Shown here: positions 19,481 through 30,200 of the stretch, piece after piece | Layout: each line of letters begins with the position of its first letter | Position numbering within the stretch: the stretch's first letter is position 1 | Source of the DNA: Caprella mutica | Taxonomy: Eukaryota; Arthropoda; Malacostraca; Amphipoda; Caprellidae | Reading direction: 5' to 3' | Length of the DNA: 64,000 nt | Assembly: GCA_947561585.1 (NCBI GenBank) | Contig: CANNZV010001032.1 | Coordinates: 562,303-626,302 of the forward strand | Notes under the pieces: model-generated | What the model saw: only the letters and a program-made list of their open reading frames with translations | The model's database searches: none | Told to the model about the DNA's origin: nothing | Position numbers and translations under genes: made by a program

Positions 19481-20502
19481 ATTTCGAGCTCATTTAAGTA
19501 GGCATCCTGTGCTTCTAACAGGCCTTGTGGCCGTTTGATGGTTAGGCCGATGTGACTGGCTAATCCTTGTCCTGTGGGGCTTTGAAAGACGGCGGCAGAG
19601 AGGAGGTTGTCTTGGAAGAGAGCGCCTGCTAGGTAAGCTCCGCTAAAATTGGCTCCTTCTAGGTCGGCTCCGCTGAGGTCGGCGTTCTCAAGATTAGCGT
19701 CTTCGAAGTTGCCTAGAGTGAGGTTGGCGTCCCGGAGATTGTTTCCGCTCAGGTCTGCTCCTCGGAAATCGCAAGCTTTGAGTTGGAGGGCGTGGAGATC
19801 TCTAGTTTTGGGTCGCCAGTTGCGGAGGTTGGCTTTGACGATGACTGACTTGGGCGAGTCGGTGCGGTAAAGACTGTAGTCTGTGAGGTTTCGGAAGAGC
19901 TCTACTTCTGCTTGGGAGGTGAAGCGATGCCCTTCTAAGCGTTGTTCGGACCATGGGTCACCATTGTTGTGGTAGCCTGAGGTCCGCTCCCAGAATCCTA
20001 GCTGATCTTCTTTTAGGAAGACGATCTCTCTCAGCCACTTGAGGCTCTTGTAGAAGTAGCGAGAGGGCGTGACCAGTCGAACCGGAAAACCATGCTCTGG
20101 TGAGAGAGGTTGGCCATCATATCGATGGATGAGCCAACTATCTGCGATGGCCAGTTCGAGTGGGACGCTGGTGTCGTGATTTCGATCTGAGTAGGCAAGA
20201 AATCTGACGAACTTGGCTTCGGGCGTTGGCGTGACCATCTGATTTAGAAGCGTGGAGAATCGGATGCCTTCGAAAGTCATGCCGAGTTGCGACCAGCTCG
20301 TGACGCAGTGGATATCGGTTTCTAGAGTCTCCTGTGGGAGGGCCATCAGGTCTGAGAACGATAGCGTGGCGGGCTTCGTGACCTCCCCGTGGATCGCGAG
20401 AGACCAATTCTTCTGAGAAAGAGCTTCGGAGGCGTGTTTCTCGCCAGTGACGGGAAACTTCTTAGTTAGCGTTTGGCCTGGGGGCGTATCGGTGGGATTC
20501 AT
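19477..20502 (-). CDS. Molybdopterin-dependent oxidoreductase domain fused to pentapeptide repeats
   Basis: The N-terminal two thirds resemble the sulfite-oxidase/MsrP (YedY) catalytic domain: WSLAIHGEVTKPATLSFSDL, then DIHCVTSWSQLGMTFEG with the cysteine (residue 66) that would ligate molybdenum, then FPVRLVTPSRYFYKSLKWL. The C-terminal part is a run of pentapeptide repeats, CDFRGADLSGNNLRDANL followed by EDANLENADLSGADLEGANF. I prefer ATG 20502 as start; an in-frame ATG at 20553 would overlap the start of the divergent neighbour. No Tat signal is visible, unlike exported family members. Substrate unknown. The fusion is unusual. Confidence 0.78.
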   Translation of the reverse strand: MNPTDTPPGQTLTKKFPVTGEKHASEALSQKNWSLAIHGEVTKPATLSFSDLMALPQETLETDIHCVTSWSQLGMTFEGIRFSTLLNQMVTPTPEAKFVRFLAYSDRNHDTSVPLELAIADSWLIHRYDGQPLSPEHGFPVRLVTPSRYFYKSLKWLREIVFLKEDQLGFWERTSGYHNNGDPWSEQRLEGHRFTSQAEVELFRNLTDYSLYRTDSPKSVIVKANLRNWRPKTRDLHALQLKACDFRGADLSGNNLRDANLTLGNFEDANLENADLSGADLEGANFSGAYLAGALFQDNLLSAAVFQSPTGQGLASHIGLTIKRPQGLLEAQDAYLNELEI

Positions 20503-20551
20503 GAGATCGCATTTATCATTGTCAGCTTGACCCGTCAGGTTAGGTTTCATC

Positions 20552-21481
20552 ATGACAACCCCTTCCGAACATTCACGCCGTCATTTCCTGCGCAACGCAC
20601 TCGCTGCCGGTGCTACTTCAGCCATGCTGCCTCTAGCCTTTGCTGATCATCACGGTGGAGACAAGGTGCCTTTTAAGATTTCATTGGCCGAGTGGTCGCT
20701 CCACAAAGCTGTCCGAAAAGGCGATCTTAAGAACATGGATTTCCCTAAGTTCACGAAGGAGAAGTGTGGGATAGAGGCCGTTGAGTATGTGAATCAGCTC
20801 TTCACTGACGGCACGGTGAACGACAAGTATTTCAAAAATCTGAAGAAGCGTTGCGATGACATTGGCGTGAAGAGCTTGCTCATCATGTGTGATGGCCTCG
20901 GCAAATTGGGTGATCCGGACGCAGCGAAGCGTCATCGTGCGGTGCTTAATCATGCGCTTTGGATCAACGGAGCACAGGCTCTTGGGTGTCATTCAATCCG
21001 TGTGAATGCTAGTTCAGAAGGTGAACGCGAAGAGCAAGAGAAGCTTGCTGCTGACGGCCTCGCCGCTTTGTCAGAGCTGGCTAAGCCTTACGGCATGAAT
21101 GTGGTGGTGGAGAATCATGGTGGGCTCTCTTCGGATGGGTCTTGGCTTTCCGCTGTGATGAAGCGCGTGAACATGCCGAATTGCGGAACGTTGCCTGACT
21201 TTGGAAATTTTAACATCGGTGGTGGGAAGACTTATGATCGCTACAAGGGTGTGACTGAACTGATGCCATTCGCCAAAGCGGTCAGCGCGAAGAGCAATGA
21301 CTTCGATGCCGAAGGCAATGAGACGAAGACCGACTATTACAAGATGATGGATATCGTCTTGAAGGCTGGTTACCACGGCTATGTCGGGATTGAGTATGAA
21401 GGCGGCAACCTTGGTGAACTTGAAGGTGTTATGGCAACGAAGAAGCTTTTGGAAAGTGTGCGCAGCAAGGTCAAAGCCTAA
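20552..21481 (+). CDS. Tat-exported sugar phosphate isomerase/epimerase-like protein (TIM barrel)
   Basis: A protein of 309 residues with a twin-arginine signal (SRRHFLRNALAAGATSA) and an AP-endonuclease-2/xylose-isomerase-like TIM barrel. Visible landmarks are FKISLAEWSLHKAV, MNVVVENHGGLSSDGSW with a probable metal-ligand glutamate, NCGTLPDFGNF and YHGYVGIEYEGG with the late glutamate. Such exported proteins are abundant in Planctomycetes and Verrucomicrobia and are linked to sugar catabolism, but the reaction is rarely known. A TPR gene follows on the same strand after 16 bases, suggesting a two-gene unit. Confidence 0.85.
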   Translation: MTTPSEHSRRHFLRNALAAGATSAMLPLAFADHHGGDKVPFKISLAEWSLHKAVRKGDLKNMDFPKFTKEKCGIEAVEYVNQLFTDGTVNDKYFKNLKKRCDDIGVKSLLIMCDGLGKLGDPDAAKRHRAVLNHALWINGAQALGCHSIRVNASSEGEREEQEKLAADGLAALSELAKPYGMNVVVENHGGLSSDGSWLSAVMKRVNMPNCGTLPDFGNFNIGGGKTYDRYKGVTELMPFAKAVSAKSNDFDAEGNETKTDYYKMMDIVLKAGYHGYVGIEYEGGNLGELEGVMATKKLLESVRSKVKA

Positions 21482-21497
21482 CCTAATACTCACTTAC

Positions 21498-22367
21498 ATG
21501 ATCACTCCTTTGAGTAAGATCTTTAGAGAAGTCGGGGTTTCCCGGCTTCTTGCCATTCTGGGTATCGCAACCACGTCATTAGTCTGGGCCGAGGATAAGC
21601 CAGCGGTTTCTCTTCTCGATCAGGCGCGTGCAGCCGCCAAGGCGGGTGATGTGACTGGCGCGATGCTTCTCAGTGGACAGGCCGTGAAAGCGAAGAAGGA
21701 TGTTGATTCGCTGAGGCTTCATGCGCAACTGTGTGAGGCTAGCAAGAACTACACGGCACAGGCTGATGCCTATAGTGAACTCCTCAAACTAAAGCCTGAG
21801 GTCTCCGGTTGGCTGAATCTGCGCGGTGTGGCCAACTTCATGGCGGGTGATTTCCAAAGCTCGGTGAAGGACTTCGATGCCTTTCTCGAAGTGCAGCCAG
21901 ATTCCATGCCGCGGCATTGGCAACGCGGGCTCTCTCAATATGGAGCGGGGCTTTTCAAAGAAGGCCGCGCTCAGTTTGAGGCTCATCAGAAGGTGAATCC
22001 GAATGACGTGGAGAATGCTGCCTGGCACTTTCTCTGTGTCGCCTCGCTAGAGGGTGCGGAAGCTGCTCGCAAGGCCATCATTCCTATTCGTGGTGATGGC
22101 AGAGTGCCGATGGCGGAACTACACGATCTCTTTGCCGGCAAGGGGTCTGAAGAAGCCGTGATGAAGGCGGCCAAAGCCGAGCATCCGCAGCAGCGGAACC
22201 ATCTCTGCTACGCACACCTTTATCTAGCGCTTTACAAAGAAGCTATTGGCGAGAAGGCCGCAGCCCTCAAGCACTACAAGCTAGCTGCGGTCGATTACAG
22301 CATGTCTCACTACATGGGTGAGACGGCGCGCGTCTTCTATGAAAGTAGAAAGAGCGCTTCAGAGTGA
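21498..22367 (+). CDS. Secreted tetratricopeptide-repeat protein
   Basis: ATG at 21498 gives 289 residues. The first 30 residues include a hydrophobic signal segment (VSRLLAILGIATTSLVWAED). Helical repeats follow: AAKAGDVTGAMLLSGQAVKA, SKNYTAQADAYSELLKLKP, GVANFMAGDFQSSVKDFDAF, and near the end HLYLALYKEAIGEKAAALKH. The layout resembles NlpI-type TPR proteins. The likely role is as a periplasmic scaffold, with unknown partner. It follows the isomerase-like gene and overlaps the convergent PanB-like gene by 9 bases at the 3' end. Confidence 0.78.
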   Translation: MITPLSKIFREVGVSRLLAILGIATTSLVWAEDKPAVSLLDQARAAAKAGDVTGAMLLSGQAVKAKKDVDSLRLHAQLCEASKNYTAQADAYSELLKLKPEVSGWLNLRGVANFMAGDFQSSVKDFDAFLEVQPDSMPRHWQRGLSQYGAGLFKEGRAQFEAHQKVNPNDVENAAWHFLCVASLEGAEAARKAIIPIRGDGRVPMAELHDLFAGKGSEEAVMKAAKAEHPQQRNHLCYAHLYLALYKEAIGEKAAALKHYKLAAVDYSMSHYMGETARVFYESRKSASE

Positions 22368-23198
22368 CTCGCGGAGCTGCTCTAACACCATGGCGTCCAT
22401 TTCTACGAGATTCCCCTTCTCTGGGAATCGGCCTTCGTTCACGTCGGCCACATACTCGCTGAAGGCGGCGATACGCTCCGCCTGAAGACGGCGATGTTCG
22501 GCCAGGAAATCTCGGTAGGCTTTGGCATGCCGAGGGAGCCGCTCTTCGTAGTCACCGAGGATGTCATCTGAGAAGAGGAACTGCGTATCGCAGCCGCCAC
22601 CAGATCCCAGGGACATGAGTAGCATGGATGTCTCCGACGATAGGAAACTCGCCAATTGGTGAGGGACGACCTCGAGTTCGGCAGCGTAAGCACCGGCACT
22701 CTCGAGTTGTTTCATTTTAGAATGAAGGGATTTGGCTTCTTCAAGTGTCTTGCCAATAGCCCGGTAGCCAGTCCAGGTAGCGTGACGCGGAATGAGACCG
22801 AGATGGCCGACGACGGGAATCCCCTCTTGAGCCATCGCTTCGACTAGGCGTGGGCTAGCAGAGCAGTAAACCGAACTAGCGCCGAGTTCGAGTGCTCGGA
22901 AACTGATGCGAATAGCTTCCTCTGGCGATGCCATTCCATGCGGTGTGGCACAAGACAAGAAACTGTTAGGAGCAGCCGCGACTAGAAGCGGCAACCTTGC
23001 CTGTGCCTCTGGACTGTCAAAGCTACAACTCATGAGATCTATCCCGGCTTGCTCGGCCGCAGTGGCTTCTTCCGGAGACTTCACATGAATGTGCGTGAGG
23101 CAGCGTTTCCCCTTGAGTTGCTGGAGATCGTAGACGGTGTATTTCTTGCGCGGACGAAGCATGGGAAGGAAAGAACAGGCCTTATGCTCGCTTGGCAA
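22359..23198 (-). CDS. PanB-like ketopantoate hydroxymethyltransferase family protein
   Basis: TIM-barrel protein of 279 residues (or 267 from Met at 23162, giving MLRPRKKYTVYDLQQLKGKR, which I prefer). The family features are PVVGHLGLIPRHATWTGYRA followed by IGKTLEEAK, comparable with the GHxGLxPQ...GGYRVQGK segment of PanB, and a late YRDFLAEHRRLQAERI helix. Several PanB active-site residues are not obviously conserved, so it may be a divergent relative with another substrate rather than the pantothenate enzyme. It follows the spermidine-synthase-like gene after 2 bases on the same strand. Confidence 0.65.
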   Translation of the reverse strand: MPSEHKACSFLPMLRPRKKYTVYDLQQLKGKRCLTHIHVKSPEEATAAEQAGIDLMSCSFDSPEAQARLPLLVAAAPNSFLSCATPHGMASPEEAIRISFRALELGASSVYCSASPRLVEAMAQEGIPVVGHLGLIPRHATWTGYRAIGKTLEEAKSLHSKMKQLESAGAYAAELEVVPHQLASFLSSETSMLLMSLGSGGGCDTQFLFSDDILGDYEERLPRHAKAYRDFLAEHRRLQAERIAAFSEYVADVNEGRFPEKGNLVEMDAMVLEQLRESL

Positions 23199-23200
23199 TG

Positions 23201-24043
23201 CTATTCCGCGACCTTCGCGACGTAGACGGTGCTGGCCGAGTCTTCCTCTCGCATGGGATTCTCGAAGGTCACGACATGAGATTCACATTCCGAGAAGACC
23301 TCATTGAGAGCATCCATGAAGGATGCCTCAGGAGGATCATCCGACCAGAGAGCGAAGACACCACCGGGGTGAATCTTTGATGCTAGGTGTCGTAGGCCTT
23401 CTGCCTGATAGAAGCTACCGTGACGCTCGTGAAGCAAATTGTCTGGCGAGTGGTCAATGTCTAACAGGATCGCATGAAACTTTCGATCAGCGTTCTCTGG
23501 ATCGAATCCGCTTTCGCCGGAACCGGCCAAGGCCAGCTCAAAGAAATCCCCATGAACGAAGTGACAGCGAGGATCCTTGGTTAATCCCTCGCCAAGTGGG
23601 ACAAGCCCCTGCTCGTGCCATTCAATGACTGGCTTGAGATAATCAACGACAAAGAGCTGATGGACCGAGTCATGCTCCAGCGCGGTCCGAGCGGTGTAGC
23701 CCAGGCCCAGACCGCCCACGACGACATCGAGAGAAGTGTGATTTCCTGACACTTCTGCAAGTCCAAGATTGGATAGGGCCGTCTCCACTGCCGTGTAGAG
23801 GCTGGACATAAGGTAGGCATCTCCAAGGATGATCTCGTGAACCTCGAGATTGTCCAAAGCGAGAATCGTCCGGCGGCGGAGGATGAGTTCACCTAGGGGA
23901 GTCTTTCGGTAGTCTAGCTCTTTGAATTGTGGGATCGGATGTGGCACGACTGCGCTCGTAGCAGGACGAGAATCCTCTGTCAAAGCCCACTCGCCTATTG
24001 CTTCAAAGTTGAATGGCTCCTTAAGCTGATCGGGTGAGAACAT
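23201..24043 (-). CDS. Spermidine synthase-like methyltransferase-fold protein
   Basis: Rossmann-fold protein of 280 residues. The nucleotide-binding core is LDVVVGGLGLGYTARTALE, followed by LFVVDYLKPVIEWHEQGLV (acidic end of strand 2) and FHAILLDIDHSPDNLL. This resembles SpeE-like proteins of the PVC group. The DxxHSPDNLL segment differs from the catalytic D-x-x-D/E-P of true SpeE, so polyamine synthesis is not assured. It forms a two-gene unit with the PanB-like gene. Its start overlaps by 10 bases the start of the divergent PVC dehydrogenase. Confidence 0.72.
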   Translation of the reverse strand: MFSPDQLKEPFNFEAIGEWALTEDSRPATSAVVPHPIPQFKELDYRKTPLGELILRRRTILALDNLEVHEIILGDAYLMSSLYTAVETALSNLGLAEVSGNHTSLDVVVGGLGLGYTARTALEHDSVHQLFVVDYLKPVIEWHEQGLVPLGEGLTKDPRCHFVHGDFFELALAGSGESGFDPENADRKFHAILLDIDHSPDNLLHERHGSFYQAEGLRHLASKIHPGGVFALWSDDPPEASFMDALNEVFSECESHVVTFENPMREEDSASTVYVAKVAE

Positions 24044-27000
24044 TCCTGAAACTTTCGTTCCTCTACCTCGGGCTCTTAAGCAGTCTTTCTGCGGCTGAAC
24101 CGCTGATCACTCTTCAGAAAGAGGTTCGTATCGCCCTGGTCGGAAATGGCTTGGGTTCGCGGATGATGGCCTTTGGTCATTTCGAAACTGAGCTTCAGCG
24201 GCGTCATCATGATCTCGGTTTGGTCATTCGAAATCTTTGTGATGAGGGAAATACGCCAGGGTTTCGTCCGCACTCAGCACGGCCATCTCCATGGGCTTTT
24301 CCAGGAGCGGAGGCGTTTCATCCTCCGCTTTCAGAAGCCAAAGATCGCTGGGGATCTGGGCATGTCGGTGTCGGTGATTTCGATTCTCCCGATGGGTGGC
24401 TCAAACGCGTTAAGCCCTCCGTCATCATCGCGTTCTTTGGGTTCAATGAATCCTTTGCGGGGGCTGCAGGGTTGGAGAATTTCCGAGGCGAACTCACGGC
24501 CTTTGTAAAGCATACGCTAACCCAGTCATACGATGGCGAGAAACCACCATCACTCGTTCTCGTCTCGCCAATCACCTTTGAAGATCTCTCAGCGACTCAT
24601 GGCACACCAGATGGACAAGTCATCAATGCGAACCTAGCACTTTACGCGGCAGCGATGGAAGGCGTCGCCAGCACGGAGTCTATCCCTTTCATCAATCTCC
24701 TTCCGGTCACGAGACGTTGGTTGGATGAGTCTGAGGAAGCCTTGACCATCGATGGCATGCAATTGACGGATGCTGGCTACAAACGTCTGGCATCCGAGCT
24801 GGCAGATCAGCTCGTTGGCAAAGTCACGCCTGCTGGTTCTTTCGAAGCCGTGCATTCCGCGATTCAGGAGAAGAACTGGATTTGGCAGAAACACTACAAG
24901 ATTCCCAATGGTGTCCATGTGCACGGGCGACGCCACCGGCCCTTTGGTCCGCAGAATTATCCTAACGAGCTTACCAAGCTCGAGGAAATGACTCAGGTCA
25001 GAGATCGCGCTATCTGGGCGGCGCTAAGAGGCGAGTCTTTCGACTTAGCGGCCGCTGATGCCACTACGCATCCCCTCCCCGAGATCGAGACCAATTACAA
25101 AGTTAGTAAGAAGAACGGCTCGAAGACCTACCGCTATGGCGAAGACGCGCTCGCCTCGCTCATGGTGCCCGAGGGTTACGAAATCGGCCTCTTTGCTTCT
25201 GAGAGAGAATTTCCCCACCTTGCCAACCCCGTTCAGATGAGCTTTGACAACCGAGGACGTCTCTGGATCGCCACCATGCCGACCTACCCGCATTATGAGC
25301 CCGGCGATGCGAAACCTAATGATAAGTTAATCATTCTCGAAGACACTGATCAGGACGGCAAAGCCGATCGAGAAACGATCTTTGCCGATAACCTTCATTT
25401 GCCGACCGGCTTCGAACTCTCACATGACGGCGTCTACGTCGCCCAGGGAACGCATCTCATTCATCTCCGCGATACCAATGGTGATGATCGTGCCGATGTG
25501 AAGACCATCGTCATGAGTGGCTTTGATGACCACGACACGCATCATGTCATCAGCGCTTTCTGCGCCGATCCCTCAGGAGCGCTCTACATGGGCGAAGGCA
25601 CGTTTCTCCATAGCCATGTGGAGACTGCCTACGGACCTGTAAGAAGCTCTAATGGAGGCTTCTTTCGCTATTCGCCACAACGCAAGCACTTGGAACGCTC
25701 TGCGCGCATCTCTATTCCCAATCCTTGGGGCACAGCGTTCGATGACTGGGGACAGCCTTTCTTTCTGGACACGTCGGATCCCAATCTTCGTTGGATGCTT
25801 CCGGCCACGGTCAACGTCCGTTATGGTGACTTCGCGCCTAATCCTCCCAGTTTAGTCGAAGACAGACACCGTGTGCGCCCCACATCGGGCCTTGAGTTTG
25901 TCTCAAGCCGACATTTCCCAGAAGACGTGCAGGGCGACATTCTCTTACACAATACCATCGGCTTTCTTGGAACGAAGCAGCACACCATAGAGGATGACGG
26001 CACTGGCTACACAAGTCGTCATCGCCAAGACTTGCTGACTAGCACCGATACCAATTTCCGCCCTGTAGATCTAGAGTTTGCACCTGACGGCTCACTCTAT
26101 CTACTAGATTGGCACAACGTGCTGGTCGGTCACATGCAACACAGCGCGCGCGATCCTCTGCGCGATCATGTCCACGGTCGTGTTTACCGAATCACCTACC
26201 CGAGCCGTCCACTCGTCACGCCAGCCGTGGTCCACGAAGCGTCAATCGCCGATTTGTTAGATAACCTCAAGTTGCCAGAGGCCCGCACCCGCTATCGGAC
26301 TCGGCGCGAGTTGCGGGGCAGAGCGCCCGAAGACGTTCTACCAGCCATTCAGAAATGGTTGGCCACTTTGGATTCGAGCGATCCCGCAACCGCGCATCAT
26401 CAGTTGGAAGCGCTCTGGGTTACCTGGGGATTGAATCGCGTCGACGAAGCGCTACTACGTTCTCTGCTCGCCTCACCAAACGCGAAAGCGAGGGCCGGTG
26501 CCATTGGCGTTCTGCGCTACAACTTTCACGCCGTCGAGGATCATCAAAGCCTCCTGCGCAAGGCCGTTCAAGACGAGGATGGGCGCGTGCGTTTGGAAGC
26601 GACAGTAGCCGTATCGTGGCTTCCTGCAAACGAAGGCCTATCGATCCTTCACGGCGTCAGTCCAGATCAAATCGACGACTGGATTCGGCCTGTTCATGAC
26701 ACCGCGATTGCGCAGCTATCAGGACAGCACTCCTCGCTTCCTGATAAAGCCCCTATCACCACCTCGCTCACGGGCAAAGCGAAAGAACTCTTTATGTTAG
26801 GGGCCGAAGTGTATCATCGGGAAGGCCATTGTGTGACCTGCCACCAAGAGAACGGCCTGGGTCTTCCGGCTGCTCAGTTCCCGCCAATCGCTGGTACCAA
26901 ATGGGTGAACGGAAACGAAGATCGCCTAATCAAGCTCACCCTTAATGGCTTATTAGGGCCCATAGATGTCAAAGGCGCCGCCTACCCAGGCCAAGTCCCC

Positions 27001-27186
27001 ATGACAGCCTTCCGAGCCCTCAGTGATGAAGAGATCGCAGGTGTCCTAACCTATGTGCGCAACCACTTTGGGAATGAGGCATCCGCGGTTTCTCCAGAAC
27101 GAGTCGCTCGCGTTCGCAAAGAAACTGAGAGTGCTCCCATGTTTTACAAGCCTGAGGATCTTCTCAAGGATCACCCTCATGATTGA
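24034..27186 (+). CDS. PVC-type heme-binding dehydrogenase with N-terminal SGNH-like domain and C-terminal cytochrome c
   Basis: A 1050-residue exported protein. After the signal peptide (FLKLSFLYLGLLSSLSAAE) comes an SGNH/GDSL-like region (VRIALVGNGLGSRMM and FFGFNESFAG; late DGMQLTDAGY). Residues from about 370 form a beta-propeller dehydrogenase domain (EGYEIGLFASEREFPHLANP, NRGRLWIATMPTYPHY). HEAT-like repeats follow, then a cytochrome c domain with C933-VT-C-H937. This matches the large family of so-called membrane-bound dehydrogenases of Planctomycetes and Verrucomicrobia, thought to oxidise sugars or alcohols in the periplasm; substrates are mostly unknown. GTG at 24034 is the only start that retains the signal peptide. 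Confidence 0.9.
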   Translation: MRTFLKLSFLYLGLLSSLSAAEPLITLQKEVRIALVGNGLGSRMMAFGHFETELQRRHHDLGLVIRNLCDEGNTPGFRPHSARPSPWAFPGAEAFHPPLSEAKDRWGSGHVGVGDFDSPDGWLKRVKPSVIIAFFGFNESFAGAAGLENFRGELTAFVKHTLTQSYDGEKPPSLVLVSPITFEDLSATHGTPDGQVINANLALYAAAMEGVASTESIPFINLLPVTRRWLDESEEALTIDGMQLTDAGYKRLASELADQLVGKVTPAGSFEAVHSAIQEKNWIWQKHYKIPNGVHVHGRRHRPFGPQNYPNELTKLEEMTQVRDRAIWAALRGESFDLAAADATTHPLPEIETNYKVSKKNGSKTYRYGEDALASLMVPEGYEIGLFASEREFPHLANPVQMSFDNRGRLWIATMPTYPHYEPGDAKPNDKLIILEDTDQDGKADRETIFADNLHLPTGFELSHDGVYVAQGTHLIHLRDTNGDDRADVKTIVMSGFDDHDTHHVISAFCADPSGALYMGEGTFLHSHVETAYGPVRSSNGGFFRYSPQRKHLERSARISIPNPWGTAFDDWGQPFFLDTSDPNLRWMLPATVNVRYGDFAPNPPSLVEDRHRVRPTSGLEFVSSRHFPEDVQGDILLHNTIGFLGTKQHTIEDDGTGYTSRHRQDLLTSTDTNFRPVDLEFAPDGSLYLLDWHNVLVGHMQHSARDPLRDHVHGRVYRITYPSRPLVTPAVVHEASIADLLDNLKLPEARTRYRTRRELRGRAPEDVLPAIQKWLATLDSSDPATAHHQLEALWVTWGLNRVDEALLRSLLASPNAKARAGAIGVLRYNFHAVEDHQSLLRKAVQDEDGRVRLEATVAVSWLPANEGLSILHGVSPDQIDDWIRPVHDTAIAQLSGQHSSLPDKAPITTSLTGKAKELFMLGAEVYHREGHCVTCHQENGLGLPAAQFPPIAGTKWVNGNEDRLIKLTLNGLLGPIDVKGAAYPGQVPMTAFRALSDEEIAGVLTYVRNHFGNEASAVSPERVARVRKETESAPMFYKPEDLLKDHPHD

Positions 27187-27242
27187 GCGGTAGAATTCCT
27201 TGAGAGACAGCGATTTGTATTAACGTATCTTAGGGCACAATC

Positions 27243-30200
27243 ATGCCCATCGTGAAGCCCAATCGAAAACTACCATTGCTCAAATGGCTCTATCCCACTC
27301 TGCTAGCTATCATCGCTGGGCTCGTACTTGCAGACTCGGTCATCGACAACAATCACGCTGTTGGTGATCAGCTTCGAGTCTATCGAATCGCCGTCGCTGC
27401 GACGGGTGAATTTACTGACTACCATGGAGGCACGAAGGAAGGAGCTTATCAGGCGATCGAGGACATCATCGATGAAGTGAACAAGGTCTACGAGCAAGAG
27501 CTCGCAGTCCGTTTAGAGCTCGTCTCGATGACTGGTTCAGTCGACCCACTCGACATTATCTATCTGGATCCGGCTACCGATCCCTATTCCGGCACGTTGA
27601 CGAGCACACAGAATCTAAACCAGAACCAGGATGACATTCACAACATCATCCGTCCAGGCAACTACGATCTTGGACATGTGTTCGGAGTCCATGCCGACCC
27701 TACCATCAGCAGCGGAACGGCACGTACCGGGTCGGTCGGCATCGATAGTATCAAGGCTAAAGGTGCAACCGAATCCGGCACCCCATCAGCTTCGAATACT
27801 AGCTTTATAGGAGTCGTTATTCATGAGTTCGCCCATCAGTTCGGCGCAGAGCACACTTTCAATGCTTTCGACGATTCAGCCACCAACCCGAACAGTGCCT
27901 GTACCAGCGCTCTACAATATGCCTCTACCAATGCCTATGAACCAGGAAGTGGATCAACGATCATGAGCTATGCAGGAAGCTGTGATCTAGACAACCTACA
28001 GGCATCTCCTGACAGCTACTTTCACGCGGTCAGCTTCGAGCAGATCAATGATCACATCGCGGATTATCCTCCTTTTACGACTCAATCAACGGGGAATAAT
28101 ATTCCCACGATCAACGCTGGCAGTGATTATACAATTCCGGCAAACACGCCATTCGAGTTAACTGCTAGTGGAAATGATCTGGATGGTGACACCTTAACTT
28201 ACACCTGGGAGCAGCTAGACCGAGGCGCTCCGATGCAATTGCCACTCTTCGATAACGGCGCAGGCAATAGCCCACTCTTTCGCTCGTTTCCGGCGACCTC
28301 GAATCCAATACGAACCTTCCCTCGACTCAGTGATTTATTGACTAATTCCCTCGATCCAGGAGAAACTTTCCCGACGACTAGCCGAGACCTTCACTTCAGA
28401 GCAACAGTTCGCGACAACAATCCCGCAGGTGGTGGGCTAAACTCAGAAGATGTGGTTGTGAGCACTGTGAACACTGGCAGCGCCTTCACAGTCACCTCTC
28501 CTAATGGTGGAGAGGCCTGGACCGGTGGTACGAGCAGGACAATCACATGGAACGTAGCCGGAACAACAGCGAGTCCCATTAGCGCAACCATGGTGGATCT
28601 CCTGATGTCTGTCGATGGCGGGCTCTCCTTTCCAGTTTTACTTAAGACCACCCAGAATGACGGAACAGAAAGCATTCAAATGCCAAACATTGATGCTAGC
28701 AACGCTCGTCTTAAGATTCGCGGCTCTGGAAATATCTTCTTTGACTTCTCTGATGCGGACTTTGCTTTGGCTGCTGATCCTACAGTCCCTGGACTAAGGA
28801 TTCAGGAAACCGACTCGGCGAGTATCATCGGTGAATATGGACTTTCTGATAGTTACCTTGTGAATCTATACACCACTCCGAGTAGCCCGATTACGCTCAC
28901 TATTTCCTCCGGAGATCAATCTGAAGTCAGCGCTGACAATGTCACTTTCTCAGATACGCTGCCAGTGACGCTTTCCTCGACGGCAGCAGTTCCTATCTAT
29001 GTTCGTGCGGTTGATGATAGTGACACCGAAGGGCTGCATGCTAGCTTCATATCACACACGGTCACCACGAGTGCAGACGCCAGCTTACCCGCTGGCACCT
29101 TGTTGCCGAGCATCAAGGTAACCGTTGGTGACAACGAATCTTATCCGCTTACTGCCGTTGATATCGACTCTACGGATACGATGGATCATCCAACAGGCTG
29201 GAGAAACGTTATACTCCCTAGTTTCTCCTCGAGGACTGAAATGAATGTGAAAGATGAAACCGGCACCAGCAACGGAATAGATCTAGTCATCACCAATCCA
29301 AGCAGCTACAGCTTGGGGCCTTCTACCCCGTCGGGATCCACGATCCCCTATCATAGCCCATCAATCGAAGCTGTTGGAAATACCGCCCTTCCTACAAACC
29401 CCATCACATTCAAATGGAAAGGCCTCACGCCTCGCAATCGCTATAGCGTGTATGTTTTCGCAGTGGAGAACTTCGGTGGTATTGAGATCGATCAAGAGAT
29501 CACCATTACAGGACTTGGCGACAACGATCCTGCACCTTTCACACAAACGACGACTGCCAACAGAAGCCTTCAAATAAACGGATCAACGGGGGCGTCTTCC
29601 CAGCCACTGGAAACTTACGCTGTCGATGTTAGGGCATCTGCGATTGGAGAGATCGATATCCACATTGCGCAGAATGGAGCTACACAGTACGTCGTGTTGT
29701 CTGGCATAGCTATCCAGGAGAATCCCCTACCACCTTTTCCTGTGTCTATTGCTGCGACGGATGCCACGGCGGGAGAGCCTTCTGACCCTGGTTCCTTTAC
29801 CCTCTCGCTTCCGACAGGTGAAATCGCTCCGACAGGGGGAGTCTCCATCAACTACAGCATCGGTGGCACGGCAGATCCGACGGATGATTACCTTGCCTTG
29901 TCTGGGACAGTAATGATCGCGTCGGGCCAGGGAAATGTCGTTATCCCAGTCACTGTGGTTAATGATATCGATGAGGAACTACCGGAGAACGTCATTGTCA
30001 CGCTTATCTCGACTGCGACTGAGGGCTTCACGATTGCTGATGCTCCCGACAACACCGCCTCTGTCACGATTACTAGCGATGAAGCGAGTGGTCTCCAGGC
30101 ATGGACGGCCGCCACGTTTCCTCTTACTGATGTGTTAGATCCAGCGAAAGAACTAACTCTCTGGGGCACAAATGCGGATCCAGATGGTGACGCTCTCATT

